From Pseudomonas viridiflava (GTDB taxonomy: Bacteria > Pseudomonadota > Gammaproteobacteria > Pseudomonadales > Pseudomonadaceae), in assembly GCF_900583165.1 (NCBI RefSeq), contig NZ_UTKY01000036.1, positions 18,463 to 82,462 on the forward strand: DNA of 64,000 bases, in the 5' to 3' direction. This document shows positions 31,029 to 40,627 of the stretch, piece after piece; position 1 is the stretch's first letter; each line of letters starts with the position of its first letter. The translations under genes and the position numbers were made by a program. A model generated the notes under the pieces. It did not search any database and was not told where the DNA came from. It worked only from the letters and a program-made list of their open reading frames with translations.

Positions 31029-31505
31029 ATGACCGAAAACCCTTTGTTAGAGCGCGCGTCGCGCTTTGTCTCCGCCCTGCGCCATTGTCAGGTTCTGGGT
31101 ATTACCGCCCATGATGCGAGCGAGGAGGGCATCACATTGATCATGCCCTATGCCCCGCAACTCGTCGGTGACCCCCATACCGGTGTGATCCACGGCGGCG
31201 CCCTGACCTCCCTCATGGATACCGCCTGCGGCATGGCCACCCTGTGCGTATTACCGGAGTTCGAGGTGTGCCCGACCCTCGACCTGCGCATCGACTACAT
31301 GCATCCGGCCGAACCGCACAAGCCCGTGTATGGCTTCGCCCAATGCTACCGGGTGACCACCGATGTGATCTTCACCCGAGGCTTCGCCTATCAGGATGAC
31401 CCGCAACAACCCATTGCGCATGTCGTCGGCACCTTTATGCGCATGGGCAAGCGTCTCAAAGGTACACAAGGACTGAGCAGCACGATTAAGGGAGCGCAAG
31501 CATGA
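31029..31505 (+). CDS. PaaI-type hotdog-fold thioesterase (first of pair)
   Basis: A 158-residue hotdog-fold protein. GDPHTGVIHGGALTSLMDTA holds the PaaI-family HGG motif and the central-helix acidic residue (Asp) used for acyl-CoA thioester hydrolysis; TLDLRIDYMHPA is the conserved second strand. The substrate is unknown. Its stop overlaps the next gene by 4 bp (ATGA), and the partner is also a hotdog protein, so a heteromeric enzyme is possible. The RBS is weak (AAGAGTCTCGAACGA). Confidence 0.88.
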   Translation: MTENPLLERASRFVSALRHCQVLGITAHDASEEGITLIMPYAPQLVGDPHTGVIHGGALTSLMDTACGMATLCVLPEFEVCPTLDLRIDYMHPAEPHKPVYGFAQCYRVTTDVIFTRGFAYQDDPQQPIAHVVGTFMRMGKRLKGTQGLSSTIKGAQA

Positions 31506-31954
31506 GCCATCGATTCAAGACTCGCCTGGAGCAGGCTCATGTGCGGGGTAACTACGACGTGCTGCTGGAGTTGATTCCCTACGCCAAGCTGATCGGCATC
31601 GAATGCACGCGTCAGGGGGATGAATTGCTGTTTCGCTTGCCGGCCAGCAAGGACAATATTGGTAACCCCATATTGCCGGCGCTCCATGGCGGGGTGATTG
31701 CTGGCTTTATGGAGCTGTCTGCGGCGCTGCATCTGCTGGTTTTCACCGGCGCCCCAGGCCTGCCCAAAATCATCGATTTCTCCCTGGATTACCTGCGCGC
31801 CGGCCAGTTTCGCGACACCTATGCCAAATGCCAGGTATGGCGCCAGGGCCGTAGGGTGGCAAATGTGGCGATCACTGCCTGGCAAAGCACGGCCGCCGAG
31901 CCGATCGCCACCGCCCGCGCGCATTTCAAAATCGAGGAGGCGAGTCGCTCTTGA
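31502..31954 (+). CDS. PaaI-type hotdog-fold thioesterase (second of pair)
   Basis: A 150-residue protein with hotdog fold. LPALHGGVIAGFMELSAALH aligns with the partner's HGG motif but has Glu in the helix; IIDFSLDYLRAG matches the second strand. Sequence identity with the upstream protein is low. Translation is coupled through the ATGA overlap. The 3' end of this gene contains the -35 element of the htpG heat-shock promoter, so its terminal codons serve two functions. Confidence 0.87.
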   Translation: MSHRFKTRLEQAHVRGNYDVLLELIPYAKLIGIECTRQGDELLFRLPASKDNIGNPILPALHGGVIAGFMELSAALHLLVFTGAPGLPKIIDFSLDYLRAGQFRDTYAKCQVWRQGRRVANVAITAWQSTAAEPIATARAHFKIEEASRS

Positions 31955-31977
31955 AATCCTGGTCTTAGCCCCCAACT
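31950..31977 (+). promoter_or_regulatory. Sigma-32 (RpoH) heat-shock promoter of htpG
   Basis: CTTGAAA (31950-31956), 13-bp spacer, CCCCAACT (31970-31977). This closely matches the RpoH consensus CTTGAAA-N13-15-CCCCAT-T. The -35 overlaps the stop codon of the preceding gene. The expected start is near 31984, about 60 nt before htpG. Confidence 0.8.
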
Positions 31978-32043
31978 TTGATGACAACCCGCCGCCAACC
32001 CTCAAGGGCGCGGCCACTGCCATCCAATTGGAGTTTGATGACC

Positions 32044-33948
32044 ATGAGCGTGGAAACTCAAAAGGAAACCCTGGGCTTCCAGACCGAGGTAAAGCAACTG
32101 CTGCACCTCATGATCCATTCGCTGTATTCCAACAAGGAAATCTTCCTTCGCGAATTGATCTCTAACGCCTCTGACGCTGTCGACAAATTACGTTTCGAAG
32201 CCCTGTCCAAGCCTGAGTTGCTGGAAGGTGGCGCCGAACTGAAAATCCGTGTGAGCTTCGACAAAGACGCCAAGACCGTCACCCTCGAAGACAACGGCAT
32301 CGGCATGAGCCGTGAAGACGCGATCACCCACCTGGGCACCATCGCCAAATCCGGCACCGCTGATTTCATGAAAAATCTGTCGGGCGACCAGAAAAAAGAT
32401 TCCCACCTGATCGGTCAGTTCGGTGTGGGCTTCTACTCGGCGTTTATCGTCGCCGATAAAGTTGAAGTGTTCAGCCGTCGTGCTGGCCAGGCTGCCAGTG
32501 AAGGCGTGCATTGGTCTTCCCAAGGTGAGGGCGAATTCGAAATCGCCACCACCGACAAGGCTGACCGTGGTACCCGCATCGTGCTGCACCTCAAGGACGG
32601 TGAAGAGGAATTCGCCGACGGCTACCGCCTGCGCAACATCATTAAGAAGTACTCCGACCACATCGCCTTGCCGATCGAGCTGCCGAAAGAACAAATCGCC
32701 GCCGAAGGCGAAGAGCAGCCTGCGCTGGAATGGGAAACCGTCAACCGCGCCAGCGCCTTGTGGACCCGTCCGCGTACCGAGATCAAGGACGAGGAATACC
32801 AGGAGTTCTACAAGCACATCGGGCATGACTACGAGAACCCGCTGAGCTGGACCCACAACAAGGTCGAAGGCAAGCTGGAATACACCTCGCTGCTCTATGT
32901 ACCGGCCCGTGCGCCGTTCGACCTGTACCAGCGTGAAGCGCCGAAGGGTCTGAAGCTCTACGTCCAGCGTGTGTTTGTAATGGACCAGGCAGAATCCTTC
33001 CTGCCGCTGTACCTGCGCTTTATCAAAGGCGTGGTCGACTCCAATGACCTGTCGCTGAACGTATCGCGGGAAATCCTGCAGAAAGACCCGATCATCGATT
33101 CCATGAAGTCGGCGCTGACCAAGCGCGTACTCGACATGCTGGAAAAACTGGCGAAGAACGAGCCTGAGCAATACAAAGGTTTCTGGAAAAACTTCGGCCA
33201 GGTCATGAAAGAAGGCCCGGCTGAAGATTTCGCCAACAAGGAAAAAATCGCTGGCCTGCTGCGTTTTGCCTCGACTCACGAAGAGGGCGGCGAGCAAGTG
33301 GTGTCCCTGGCCGAGTACCTGGCACGTGCCAAGGAAGGTCAGGACAAGATCTACTACCTGACCGGCGAAACCTACGCCCAGGTCAAGAACAGCCCGCATC
33401 TCGAAGTCTTCCGCAAGAAAGGTATCGAAGTGCTGCTGCTGACCGACCGTATCGATGAGTGGCTGATGAGCTACCTCAACGAGTTCGACGGCAAGTCCTT
33501 CGTCGACGTGGCCCGTGGTGACCTGGACCTGGGTAACCTGGACTCCGAAGAAGAGAAGAAAGAAGCCGAAGAAGTCGCCAAGGCCAAAGAAGGCTTGGTC
33601 GAGCGCATCAAGGCGTCCTTGGGTGATGCCGTCAGCGAAGTGCGGGTTTCCCACCGTCTGACCGATTCCCCGGCGATCCTGGCCATCGGCGAAGCGGACC
33701 TGGGCATGCAGATGCGCCAGATCCTCGAGGCCAGCGGCCAGAAGGTGCCGGATTCCAAGCCAATCTTCGAATTCAACCCGGCTCACCCGCTGATCGAGAA
33801 ACTCGACAGCGAGCAGAGTGAAGAGCGCTTTGGCGACCTGTCGCACATCCTCTTTGATCAGGCAGCCCTGGCCGCCGGTGACAGCTTGAAAGACCCGGCC
33901 GCGTACGTGCGCCGCCTGAACAAGCTGCTGGTTGAACTGTCGGTTTAA
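32044..33948 (+). CDS. htpG: Molecular chaperone HtpG (Hsp90)
   Basis: A 634-residue cytosolic ATP-dependent chaperone. The N-terminal GHKL ATPase domain carries [18 protein letters not shown] (ATP-site Glu/Asn), [14 protein letters not shown], and [19 protein letters not shown]. The middle domain includes [10 protein letters not shown] and [14 protein letters not shown] with the ATP-contact Arg. A charged [15 protein letters not shown] segment links to the dimerisation domain. The start [13 protein letters not shown] matches family length. A sigma-32 promoter lies just upstream and a good terminator downstream. Confidence 0.98.
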   Translation: MSVETQKETLGFQTEVKQLLHLMIHSLYSNKEIFLRELISNASDAVDKLRFEALSKPELLEGGAELKIRVSFDKDAKTVTLEDNGIGMSREDAITHLGTIAKSGTADFMKNLSGDQKKDSHLIGQFGVGFYSAFIVADKVEVFSRRAGQAASEGVHWSSQGEGEFEIATTDKADRGTRIVLHLKDGEEEFADGYRLRNIIKKYSDHIALPIELPKEQIAAEGEEQPALEWETVNRASALWTRPRTEIKDEEYQEFYKHIGHDYENPLSWTHNKVEGKLEYTSLLYVPARAPFDLYQREAPKGLKLYVQRVFVMDQAESFLPLYLRFIKGVVDSNDLSLNVSREILQKDPIIDSMKSALTKRVLDMLEKLAKNEPEQYKGFWKNFGQVMKEGPAEDFANKEKIAGLLRFASTHEEGGEQVVSLAEYLARAKEGQDKIYYLTGETYAQVKNSPHLEVFRKKGIEVLLLTDRIDEWLMSYLNEFDGKSFVDVARGDLDLGNLDSEEEKKEAEEVAKAKEGLVERIKASLGDAVSEVRVSHRLTDSPAILAIGEADLGMQMRQILEASGQKVPDSKPIFEFNPAHPLIEKLDSEQSEERFGDLSHILFDQAALAAGDSLKDPAAYVRRLNKLLVELSV

Positions 33949-33958
33949 CCCCGTTGTA

Positions 33959-33986
33959 GAAAAACCCGCTTCGGCGGGTTTTTTCG
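33959..33986 (+). terminator. Terminator after htpG
   Basis: AAAACCCGC-TTCG-GCGGGTTTT followed by TTTC, 12 bp after the htpG stop. Confidence 0.95.
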
Positions 33987-33997
33987 TTCTAGCCCCC

Positions 33998-34099
33998 CTG
34001 TAGGCGCGAGCTTGCTCGCGAAGGTCGTCAACGATAACGCGGGCATGCTGGTTCAACGCGTCGACTGGACGTTTTTCGCGAGCAAGCTCGCTCCTACAG
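33998..34099. repeat. REPIN of a second REP family
   Basis: CTGTAGGCGCGAGCTTGCTC at the left and its inverted partner GAGCAAGCTCGCTCCTACAG at the right, head-to-head. The core GAGCGAGCTTGCTCGCGA differs from the G-rich family elsewhere in the window. It lies between co-directional htpG and dienelactone hydrolase genes. Confidence 0.9.
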
Positions 34100-34132
34100 G
34101 TGGGATGATGTGCACCTCAACTGGAGTAAATG

Positions 34133-34855
34133 ATGAGCCAAGTCACTGTACGTTCCGTGGTCTATCAGATTGATGGCCAGTCCTACGAAAGCCGCCTGGC
34201 ATTCGATGCCAGCCACAAGGGCCCGCTGCCCGGCCTGCTGATGGCGCCGAACTGGATGGGGGTGAGTGCGGGTGCCGAAGAGATCGCCAAGAGCGTGGCC
34301 AGTCAAGGCTATGTGGTGTTGATCGCTGACGTGTACGGGCAGACCGTGCGCCCGTCCAATGGCGATGAAGCCGGGGCGGCGATGATGCCGTTGAAGAATG
34401 ACAACCCGAAGCTGCTCAAGCTGATGCAGGCTGCGTTGGAGCAACTGCAAGGCCAGGCCGAAGTCGACACGTCGAAGTTGGCGACCTTCGGTTTCTGCTT
34501 TGGCGGTTTCTGCTCGTTGGAGCTTGCGCGTACCGGTGCGCCCTTGAAGGCAGCGGTTTCGTTCCACGGTACCATCGATACCCAGAACCCGGCGGGCGCG
34601 ACACACGTCAAGGGTTCAGTGTTGGTGCTGCATGGCGCTTCCGATCCGTTGGTGCCGAAAGAGCAGTTGCCTGCGTTTGAAGAGGAGATGAATGCAGCCG
34701 GTGTGGATTGGCAATTGCACAGCTTTGGCGGTGCGGTGCATTCCTTTACCGACCCGCATGCCAATGTGCCGGGCAAGATGATGTACGACGCCAAGACCGC
34801 CAAGCGGGCATTCAAGTCGATGCATGATTTGTTGGATGAAGTGTTCGGGGGCTGA
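34133..34855 (+). CDS. Dienelactone hydrolase family protein
   Basis: A 240-residue alpha/beta hydrolase of the DLH family. The nucleophile is Cys122 in FGFCFGGFCSLE, the feature that separates DLH from Ser hydrolases; HGASDPLVP supplies the acid and GAVHSFTDP the His. DLHs hydrolyse lactones such as carboxymethylenebutenolide, but no catechol pathway gene is near, so the substrate is open. The second of two adjacent ATG codons is preferred because GGAG is six bases upstream of it. Confidence 0.88.
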   Translation: MSQVTVRSVVYQIDGQSYESRLAFDASHKGPLPGLLMAPNWMGVSAGAEEIAKSVASQGYVVLIADVYGQTVRPSNGDEAGAAMMPLKNDNPKLLKLMQAALEQLQGQAEVDTSKLATFGFCFGGFCSLELARTGAPLKAAVSFHGTIDTQNPAGATHVKGSVLVLHGASDPLVPKEQLPAFEEEMNAAGVDWQLHSFGGAVHSFTDPHANVPGKMMYDAKTAKRAFKSMHDLLDEVFGG

Positions 34856-34880
34856 GTTTTTCAGCGTCTAGTCCGGCCTC

Positions 34881-34965
34881 ATCGGGGGCAAGCCCCCTCC
34901 TACATTTAACCGCGTTCCTTCTGAAGAAATACGGTCAAAATGTGGGAGGGGGCTTGCCCCCGATT
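34881..34965. repeat. REP doublet, tail-to-tail
   Basis: ATCGGGGGCAAGCCCCCTCC (followed by TAC, not CAC) and GTGGGAGGGGGCTTGCCCCC with a 38-bp tail region. It lies between convergent DLH and pirin genes and ends 2 bp before the pirin stop. Confidence 0.9.
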
Positions 34966-34966
34966 G

Positions 34967-35833
34967 CTATCTCACAGGCAACTCAATCCTTTCAGACTCA
35001 CCCGGCACCGTCGGCCAATCCCCGGCCGCCCACCGCTGCCTGGCCTGCTCAATCTTTGCCGGATCACTCGCGACAAAATTCCAGTTGATCCGCCGTGGCC
35101 CATCCAACGGCGCGCCGCCAAACACCACCAAGTGGCAATCACTTTCGGCGAACAGTGTCATTTCCTGGCCTGCCGGCAATATCACCAGGCTGCGCACCTC
35201 AAGCGGCTCGCCGTCCAGCTGCGCCTCACCCTCCAGCACATACACCGCCCGTTCCTCATGCTCGTCAGGAATCAGCAAGGTAGTGGCCGTCTGCATCTGC
35301 ACTTCGGCATACAACGTAGGTGATAGCACCGGTACCGGGGATTTGAGGCAGAAACCACTGCCGGCAATCAGCCGGATCTGCACCCCCAGGTTGTCACTGA
35401 CCGGCAGGCTGGCCGCTGGGTGATGGCTGTAATGGCCGGGGCCGGTTTCATGGTCTTGGGGCGAGGCCAGCCACACTTGCAAACCGTGCAGGCTGAAGCC
35501 GCTGGCCTTGAGCGCCTCGGGCGTGCGCTCGACGTGGGCAATCGCGCTGCCGGCGGTCATCCAGCTCACGTCTCCGGCCTGTACCACCTGGTCCGAGCCC
35601 AGGCTGTCCTTGTGTTGCAAGGCGCCTTCAAATAGGTAGGTGAGGGTCGAGAGCCCGATATGCGGGTGCTGGCGGATATTCATACCGCTGCCTGGTGCAT
35701 ATTGGGTGGGCAGCATATGGTCGAAAAACACAAAGGGCCCTACGCTTCGGCATTCCCGCGCGGGCAGCGGACGCAGGATCGGTTGGCCTTCGACGTCTTC
35801 GGGGCGAGGGCGGATCACGGTAAGGGTGGTCAT
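34967..35833 (-). CDS. Pirin family bicupin protein
   Basis: A 288-residue bicupin. The N-terminal cupin has the pirin metal motif: VGPFVFFDHMLP then NIRQHPHIGLSTLTYLFEGA and DVSWMTAGSAIAHVER, supplying His and Glu ligands. The C-terminal cupin (residues 165-270) lacks a clear metal set. Some bacterial pirins have quercetin dioxygenase activity or bind metabolic enzymes; the role here is unknown. It ends right beside a REP doublet and is followed on the same strand by nothing; OsmC lies upstream. Confidence 0.9.
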   Translation of the reverse strand: MTTLTVIRPRPEDVEGQPILRPLPARECRSVGPFVFFDHMLPTQYAPGSGMNIRQHPHIGLSTLTYLFEGALQHKDSLGSDQVVQAGDVSWMTAGSAIAHVERTPEALKASGFSLHGLQVWLASPQDHETGPGHYSHHPAASLPVSDNLGVQIRLIAGSGFCLKSPVPVLSPTLYAEVQMQTATTLLIPDEHEERAVYVLEGEAQLDGEPLEVRSLVILPAGQEMTLFAESDCHLVVFGGAPLDGPRRINWNFVASDPAKIEQARQRWAAGDWPTVPGESERIELPVR

Positions 35834-35897
35834 GGTGCGTCCCTGACTGAGCGGGTTAGATACTGCTGAGCATAACCCGCTCGACGGGACGTTGGCG

Positions 35898-36314
35898 CTA
35901 TTGGCTGAAGGCGCCTTCTGACAATTTAGTCTCGATGGTGACTTCAGCGGTGGTCATCAATTTGTGTACCGGGCAACGATCGGCGACGCGATGCAGTTCA
36001 TCGCGTTGTTCGTCGGTGAGTACGCCCTTGAGGGTGAGCTTGACGTTGAGCTTGTATTTGCCTTTCTGCTCCTCGGTGCTGTCGTGGGTGACTTCCACAG
36101 TGACGCCGGTGAGGGGGATGTCTTTCTTCTGAGCGTAGAGCTTGACCGTCAGCGCTTTGCATGAGGCCAGGGCCGCGTCGAAGTAGTCGTGGGGCGAGGG
36201 CGCTGAGTCATCGCCGCCCAGGCTCTTGGGCAGGTCGGTAAACAGTTCGTGATTATTGATATTCACGCTGTGGCGAAAATTGTCGTGGTTCAGGGTATTG
36301 ACGGTAACAGGCAT
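35898..36314 (-). CDS. OsmC/Ohr family hydroperoxide-reductase-like protein
   Basis: A 138-residue OsmC-fold protein with two conserved Cys: ALASCKALTVKLYA and VADRCPVHKLM. The family reduces organic hydroperoxides with lipoyl or thiol donors. DDSAPSPHDYFDAALASC is the classic active-site helix entry. The start MPVTVNTLNHDNF follows GTGAGGTTTGCC; an upstream Met adds only four residues. It lies 64 bp upstream of the pirin gene on the same strand, so co-transcription is possible. Subgroup (OsmC versus YhfA-like) not settled. Confidence 0.9.
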   Translation of the reverse strand: MPVTVNTLNHDNFRHSVNINNHELFTDLPKSLGGDDSAPSPHDYFDAALASCKALTVKLYAQKKDIPLTGVTVEVTHDSTEEQKGKYKLNVKLTLKGVLTDEQRDELHRVADRCPVHKLMTTAEVTIETKLSEGAFSQ

Positions 36315-36454
36315 GGCAAACCTCACGAGCTGGCAGGATGAAGGTCATGCAGTTATAGAGCATGCTGGCACTTAGGTGTTCCGTGTTTTTTGTTGGATGA
36401 ACCCCGGCGGGGCACGCAAGGTCTACCCGTATCAGCCCTTATCGAGGTTTTATC

Positions 36455-37477
36455 GTGCCCTGGACTCGCTTGAGCCTTGCCCTGTTGCTTGCTGTCAGTA
36501 GCCTTCCCTCCCAGGCTCGCGACTATGCCTACAGCGATGCGCACCTGCATTACGTGGATTTTTTCCAGGAAACCGCAGGCATGGACGCACTGCTCAAGGC
36601 CATGGCTGACAATCGCATCGAGCATGTGATGATTTCTGGTATCCCGGTCGCAAAGAAGTGGCACGAGGACGAACCCAAACGCCCGCGCTACTACGCCGGC
36701 GATGACGCCGATGCCTATTGGTACAGTGCCACCGATGTGATCGTCGCGGCTGCCGTGAACCAATTGGCACCCGAACAGCGTCGGCAGTTGCATCCGTTTT
36801 TGTCGGGTTTCAATCCCAATGACAAGAATTCTGCTGCGCATATCCAGCGCATGCTCGACCTCAACCCCGGCCTCTGGCAGGGCATTGGTGAGGTCTTTAC
36901 CCGCCATGACGACCTTACAGCCCTCACGTCCGGCGATACGCCACGTGCCAACAACGAGGCGATGACGCGCATTTACCACCTGGCGGCCGAAAACGATTTG
37001 CCGGTGATGCTGCATTCCAACATCACCTCCAAGCGTGAGCGCAACCCGCTCTACCTGGCAGAAGTAGAAGAGCCGCTGCGCAATCATCCGAATACCCGTT
37101 TTATCTGGGCCCACGGCGGTACCAGTAAGGAGATCCACCGGCACCAGGTGCAAATGAACTTTTTACTGCCGACCTTGAGTCGCCTGCTGGAAGCCTACCC
37201 GAATCTGTACATTGACCTGTCCTGGAGCATGCTCACGCCATATTTGCTCGATGAGGCAGGCAAGCCCCGCGCGGAGTGGGTAAAGCTGGTGGAGCGCTTC
37301 CCGGAGCGCTTTATGCTGGGGTCGGACGTGGTAGGGCGTTTTGGCAAGCTAGGTAAGGAAATGCGCCGTTTTGATCCCTTTCTCGATGCATTGCCCGAGG
37401 CCGTCGCCCAAAGAGTCGCCCGCGACAATTTCCTGAGCGTCCTGCCCAAAACCACTCGCGATGAGCTTACACGTTGA
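36455..37477 (+). CDS. Secreted amidohydrolase (TIM-barrel metal hydrolase)
   Basis: A 340-residue protein of the amidohydrolase-2 (TatD/decarboxylase-like) superfamily. The signal peptide MPWTRLSLALLLAVSSLPSQA predicts periplasmic location, unusual for this group. Metal-site regions are DAHLHY (HxH), VMLHSN (His), RFIWAHGGTSKEI (His) and FMLGSDVVG (Asp). It starts at GTG after CGAGGTTTTATC. The substrate is unknown; neighbours give no clue. It is followed after 95 bp by a chemoreceptor gene on the same strand, which might sense a related compound. Confidence 0.82.
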   Translation: MPWTRLSLALLLAVSSLPSQARDYAYSDAHLHYVDFFQETAGMDALLKAMADNRIEHVMISGIPVAKKWHEDEPKRPRYYAGDDADAYWYSATDVIVAAAVNQLAPEQRRQLHPFLSGFNPNDKNSAAHIQRMLDLNPGLWQGIGEVFTRHDDLTALTSGDTPRANNEAMTRIYHLAAENDLPVMLHSNITSKRERNPLYLAEVEEPLRNHPNTRFIWAHGGTSKEIHRHQVQMNFLLPTLSRLLEAYPNLYIDLSWSMLTPYLLDEAGKPRAEWVKLVERFPERFMLGSDVVGRFGKLGKEMRRFDPFLDALPEAVAQRVARDNFLSVLPKTTRDELTR

Positions 37478-37572
37478 TATCGCGTTTTCGTCTTACGCAA
37501 ACAAGCTGAGGCGCCGATACCTTTCAAGAGCCAGCTGCAATTGGATGCAGCGCATTTGGAAGGAGCCAGGGC

Positions 37573-39198
37573 ATGAGTATCAGAAGTTTGAGTATCGCCC
37601 CACGGGCAGGTTTGGGGTTTGGCGTATTGGGGCTGATGGTGTTTGCCCTGGGCGCCTTTGCCCTGTTGCAGATGGCCAATATGCGCCAGCAGTCGGAGCA
37701 AGTGGAGAGCAATTGGCTGCCCAGCGTGATGGCGGTGGGCGAGATCAGCCAGGACCTGTTGCGAATTCGTGCGCTGACGCTGCGGCTGTTGATCAACCGC
37801 GACCCTCAATCATTGACGCAGAACGAACAGAAACTCACCGACCTTAAAAATGGTTTGCACCAGGCCCAGACCCTGTATGAAGCGCTGATTGTATTACCGC
37901 AAGAGCGCGCTTTATTTGATCGTTTCAAGGCTCAGGAGCAGCAGTACCTGCAACGCCAAGAACAAGTCATGGGCTTTTCCACGGCCAATCAGTTGGATGA
38001 GGCGATCAAGGTGGTCAACGGCGAGATGAATCAACTTGCCGATGAGATGGCTAAGACCCTGTACGAGCTGGTAAGCCTCAATAAAGCCAATGCCAACCTG
38101 GCGGCAAGTCAGTCACAAAGCGTGTTCAGCCAATCGCGCAGTTGGGTGATCGGCATGATCGCGCTCGCGGCGTTGGTTACCATCGGTTTGGCGGTGTGGC
38201 TGACCCGCAGCATTGTGCTGCCGTTGGCACAGTCGCTCAAAGTCGCCCAGGGCGTTGCCAGTGGTGACCTTACTGCGCAGATCAGCGTGAGTGGCAAGGA
38301 TGAGCCGGCCCGCTTGCAGCAGGCCCTCAAGGATATGCAAGAGAATTTGCGCGATACGATTCGCCAGATTGCCGAGTCATCGAACCAGTTGGCCTCCGCT
38401 TCCGAAGAGCTCAGTTGCGTCACCGAGGATGCGACCCGCGGCCTTAACCAGCAGAACCAGGAAATCGAGCAGGCCGCCACAGCGGTCAACCAGATGACGG
38501 CCGCAGTGGAAGAAGTGGCGAGCAATGCGGTGGCCACCTCTCAGGCGTCCCGCGAGTCCGACGTTATCGCCCAGCAGGGGCGTGAGCAGGTGCAGCAGAC
38601 GGTCTTATCGATTGAAGCGCTGGCCACCGATGTCACCGACAACGTAACGCAGGTCGAAGACTTGGCGCAGAAAGTCTATGGCATCAGCAAGGTGCTGGAT
38701 GTGATCCGTTCGATTGCTGAGCAAACCAATCTGCTGGCGCTGAATGCGGCGATTGAAGCCGCAAGGGCCGGGGATGCCGGCCGTGGTTTTGCGGTGGTGG
38801 CCGATGAGGTTCGGGCGCTGGCTCATCGCACCCAGCAGTCAACCCGGGAAATCGAGCAGATGATCAGCGGGATTCAACAAGGCACTGATCAGGCGGTCAG
38901 TTCGATGCAGCAGAGCAACACCCGTGCTCGGTCCACGTTGGATATTGCCAAGTCGGCAGGGAGTGCGCTGGAGGCGATTGCGTCAGCGTTTACCTTGATC
39001 AATGAGCGCAATCTGGTGATCGCCAGTGCGTCGGAGCAACAGGCGGCGGTGGCGCGGGAGGTGGATCGCAACTTGATGAATATTCGCGATTTGGCGCATC
39101 AGACATCTGCCGGGGCCAATCAGACGAGCGCGGCGAGCCAGGAGTTGTCACGGTTAGCGGTGGGGCTCAATAGCATGGTGGCGCGGTTTTCCGTGTAG
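37573..39198 (+). CDS. Methyl-accepting chemotaxis protein (four-helix-bundle sensor type)
   Basis: A 541-residue chemoreceptor. TM1 spans about residues 14-35; the periplasmic domain of about 150 residues is helical, four-helix-bundle-like; TM2 about 190-212 is followed by HAMP. The cytoplasmic hairpin tip reads [20 protein letters not shown] then [19 protein letters not shown], which binds CheA/CheW. No CheR/CheB tether pentapeptide is present at the C-terminus (VARFSV). The ligand is unknown. The start has a strong RBS (AGGAGCCAGGGC). No che genes are nearby. Confidence 0.94.
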   Translation: MSIRSLSIAPRAGLGFGVLGLMVFALGAFALLQMANMRQQSEQVESNWLPSVMAVGEISQDLLRIRALTLRLLINRDPQSLTQNEQKLTDLKNGLHQAQTLYEALIVLPQERALFDRFKAQEQQYLQRQEQVMGFSTANQLDEAIKVVNGEMNQLADEMAKTLYELVSLNKANANLAASQSQSVFSQSRSWVIGMIALAALVTIGLAVWLTRSIVLPLAQSLKVAQGVASGDLTAQISVSGKDEPARLQQALKDMQENLRDTIRQIAESSNQLASASEELSCVTEDATRGLNQQNQEIEQAATAVNQMTAAVEEVASNAVATSQASRESDVIAQQGREQVQQTVLSIEALATDVTDNVTQVEDLAQKVYGISKVLDVIRSIAEQTNLLALNAAIEAARAGDAGRGFAVVADEVRALAHRTQQSTREIEQMISGIQQGTDQAVSSMQQSNTRARSTLDIAKSAGSALEAIASAFTLINERNLVIASASEQQAAVAREVDRNLMNIRDLAHQTSAGANQTSAASQELSRLAVGLNSMVARFSV

Positions 39199-39220
39199 GG
39201 CTGGGCACCGAGGTGGCTCT

Positions 39221-39310
39221 ATCGGGGGCAAGCCCCCTCCCACATTGGATTGGGTTTACACATTTCTATTTGTGAATAAGGTCAAGTGTGGGAGGGGGCT
39301 TGCCCCTGAT
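39221..39310. repeat. REP doublet, tail-to-tail
   Basis: ATCGGGGGCAAGCCCCCTCC and GTGGGAGGGGGCTTGCCCCT with a 42-bp tail region between them. It lies between convergent chemoreceptor and fabB genes. Confidence 0.9.
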
Positions 39311-39343
39311 GAGGCCCTCCCTGCCAAACAAGTCCATCACCCA

Positions 39344-39375
39344 TAAAAAAGCCCCGAACCAGTCGGGGCTTTTTC
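39344..39375. terminator. Bidirectional terminator between chemoreceptor and fabB
   Basis: Stem AAAAAGCCCCGA / TCGGGGCTTTTT with an ACCAG loop. Both flanks suit termination, matching the convergent genes. Confidence 0.93.
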
Positions 39376-39395
39376 ATGCGATCAAGCTACAGGTC

Positions 39396-40616
39396 TTACT
39401 GACCCTGCCAGCGTTTCAGCACCAAGGTGGCGTTAGTGCCACCGAAGCCGAAGCTGTTGCTCATCACGGTGTCGATCTTGGCGTTTTCAACGGTCTTGAG
39501 CAGGATCGGCATGTCAGCCACTTCTGGGTCCAGCTCATCGATGTTGGCCGAGCCGGCGATGAAATTACCTTCCATCATCAGCAGGCAGTAGATCGCTTCG
39601 TGAACACCAGCGGCGCCCAGGGAGTGACCCGACAAGCTCTTAGTGGAGCTGATGGCCGGAGCCTTGTCGCCGAATACCGCCCGCACGCCTTTCATTTCCA
39701 TGGCGTCGCCGACCGGAGTCGACGTGCCGTGGGTGTTCAGGTAGTCGATTGGAGTATCAACGGTGGACATTGCCATCTCCATGCAGCGGATGGCGCCTTC
39801 ACCGCTTGGCGCAACCATGTCGTAGCCATCGGACGTCGCGCCGTAGCCAACGATTTCGGCATAGATCTTCGCGCCACGGGCCAGAGCGTGTTCCAGCTCC
39901 TCGACCACCACCATGCCGCCACCGCCGGCGATGACGAAACCGTCACGCTTGGCGTCGTAGGCGCGGGAGGCTTTTTCCGGGGTTTCGTTGTATTGGGTGG
40001 ACAGTGCGCCCATGGCGTCGAACAGGAACGATTGGCTCCAATGCTCTTCTTCACCGCCGCCGGCGAACACGATGTCCTGCTTGCCCAGTTGGATCTGCTC
40101 AACCGCCGTACCGATGCAGTGAGCACTGGTGGCGCAAGCCGAGGAGATCGAGTAGTTCACGCCCTTAATGGCAAATGGCGTGGCCAGGCAGGCCGAAACG
40201 GTGCTGCCCATGGTCCGGGTTACACGGTACGGGCCAACGCGCTTCACGCCTTTTTCGCGCAGGATGTCCAGCGCTTCCATCTGGTTCAGGGTGGATGCGC
40301 CGCCCGAGCCGGCGATCAGGCCGGTGCGTACGTTGGAAACCTGGTCTTCGCTCAGGCCGGCGTCGGCGATCGCGTCTTTCATCGCCAGGTAGGCGTAGGC
40401 GGCAGCGTGGCCGACGAAGCGATAGATCTTGCGATCGATCAGCTCTTCGAGGGGCAGGTCGATGGAGCCGGAAACCTGGCTACGCAGACCCATTTCGGCA
40501 TATTCCGGGTTGAAGCGGATGCCAGGGCGACTTGCACGCAGGTTAGCGGTGACGGTCTCTTTGTCATTGCCCAGGCAAGAAACGATGCCCAGACCAGTGA
40601 TAACGACGCGGCGCAT
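39396..40616 (-). CDS. fabB: 3-oxoacyl-[acyl-carrier-protein] synthase I
   Basis: A 406-residue condensing enzyme required for elongating unsaturated fatty acids. Catalytic Cys161 lies in [15 protein letters not shown]; the two His residues are in [12 protein letters not shown] and [14 protein letters not shown]. It starts [18 protein letters not shown]. It lies 11 bp downstream of fabA, forming the standard fabAB operon, and ends near a bidirectional terminator. Regulation is expected through the palindrome upstream of fabA. Confidence 0.97.
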   Translation of the reverse strand: MRRVVITGLGIVSCLGNDKETVTANLRASRPGIRFNPEYAEMGLRSQVSGSIDLPLEELIDRKIYRFVGHAAAYAYLAMKDAIADAGLSEDQVSNVRTGLIAGSGGASTLNQMEALDILREKGVKRVGPYRVTRTMGSTVSACLATPFAIKGVNYSISSACATSAHCIGTAVEQIQLGKQDIVFAGGGEEEHWSQSFLFDAMGALSTQYNETPEKASRAYDAKRDGFVIAGGGGMVVVEELEHALARGAKIYAEIVGYGATSDGYDMVAPSGEGAIRCMEMAMSTVDTPIDYLNTHGTSTPVGDAMEMKGVRAVFGDKAPAISSTKSLSGHSLGAAGVHEAIYCLLMMEGNFIAGSANIDELDPEVADMPILLKTVENAKIDTVMSNSFGFGGTNATLVLKRWQGQ

Positions 40617-40627
40617 GCGGATAACCC

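Noticed and set aside
32188..34056. A 622-codon open frame antisense to htpG
   Set aside because: Entirely covered by htpG, which has full-length family similarity; the frame also runs through the htpG terminator and into a REPIN.
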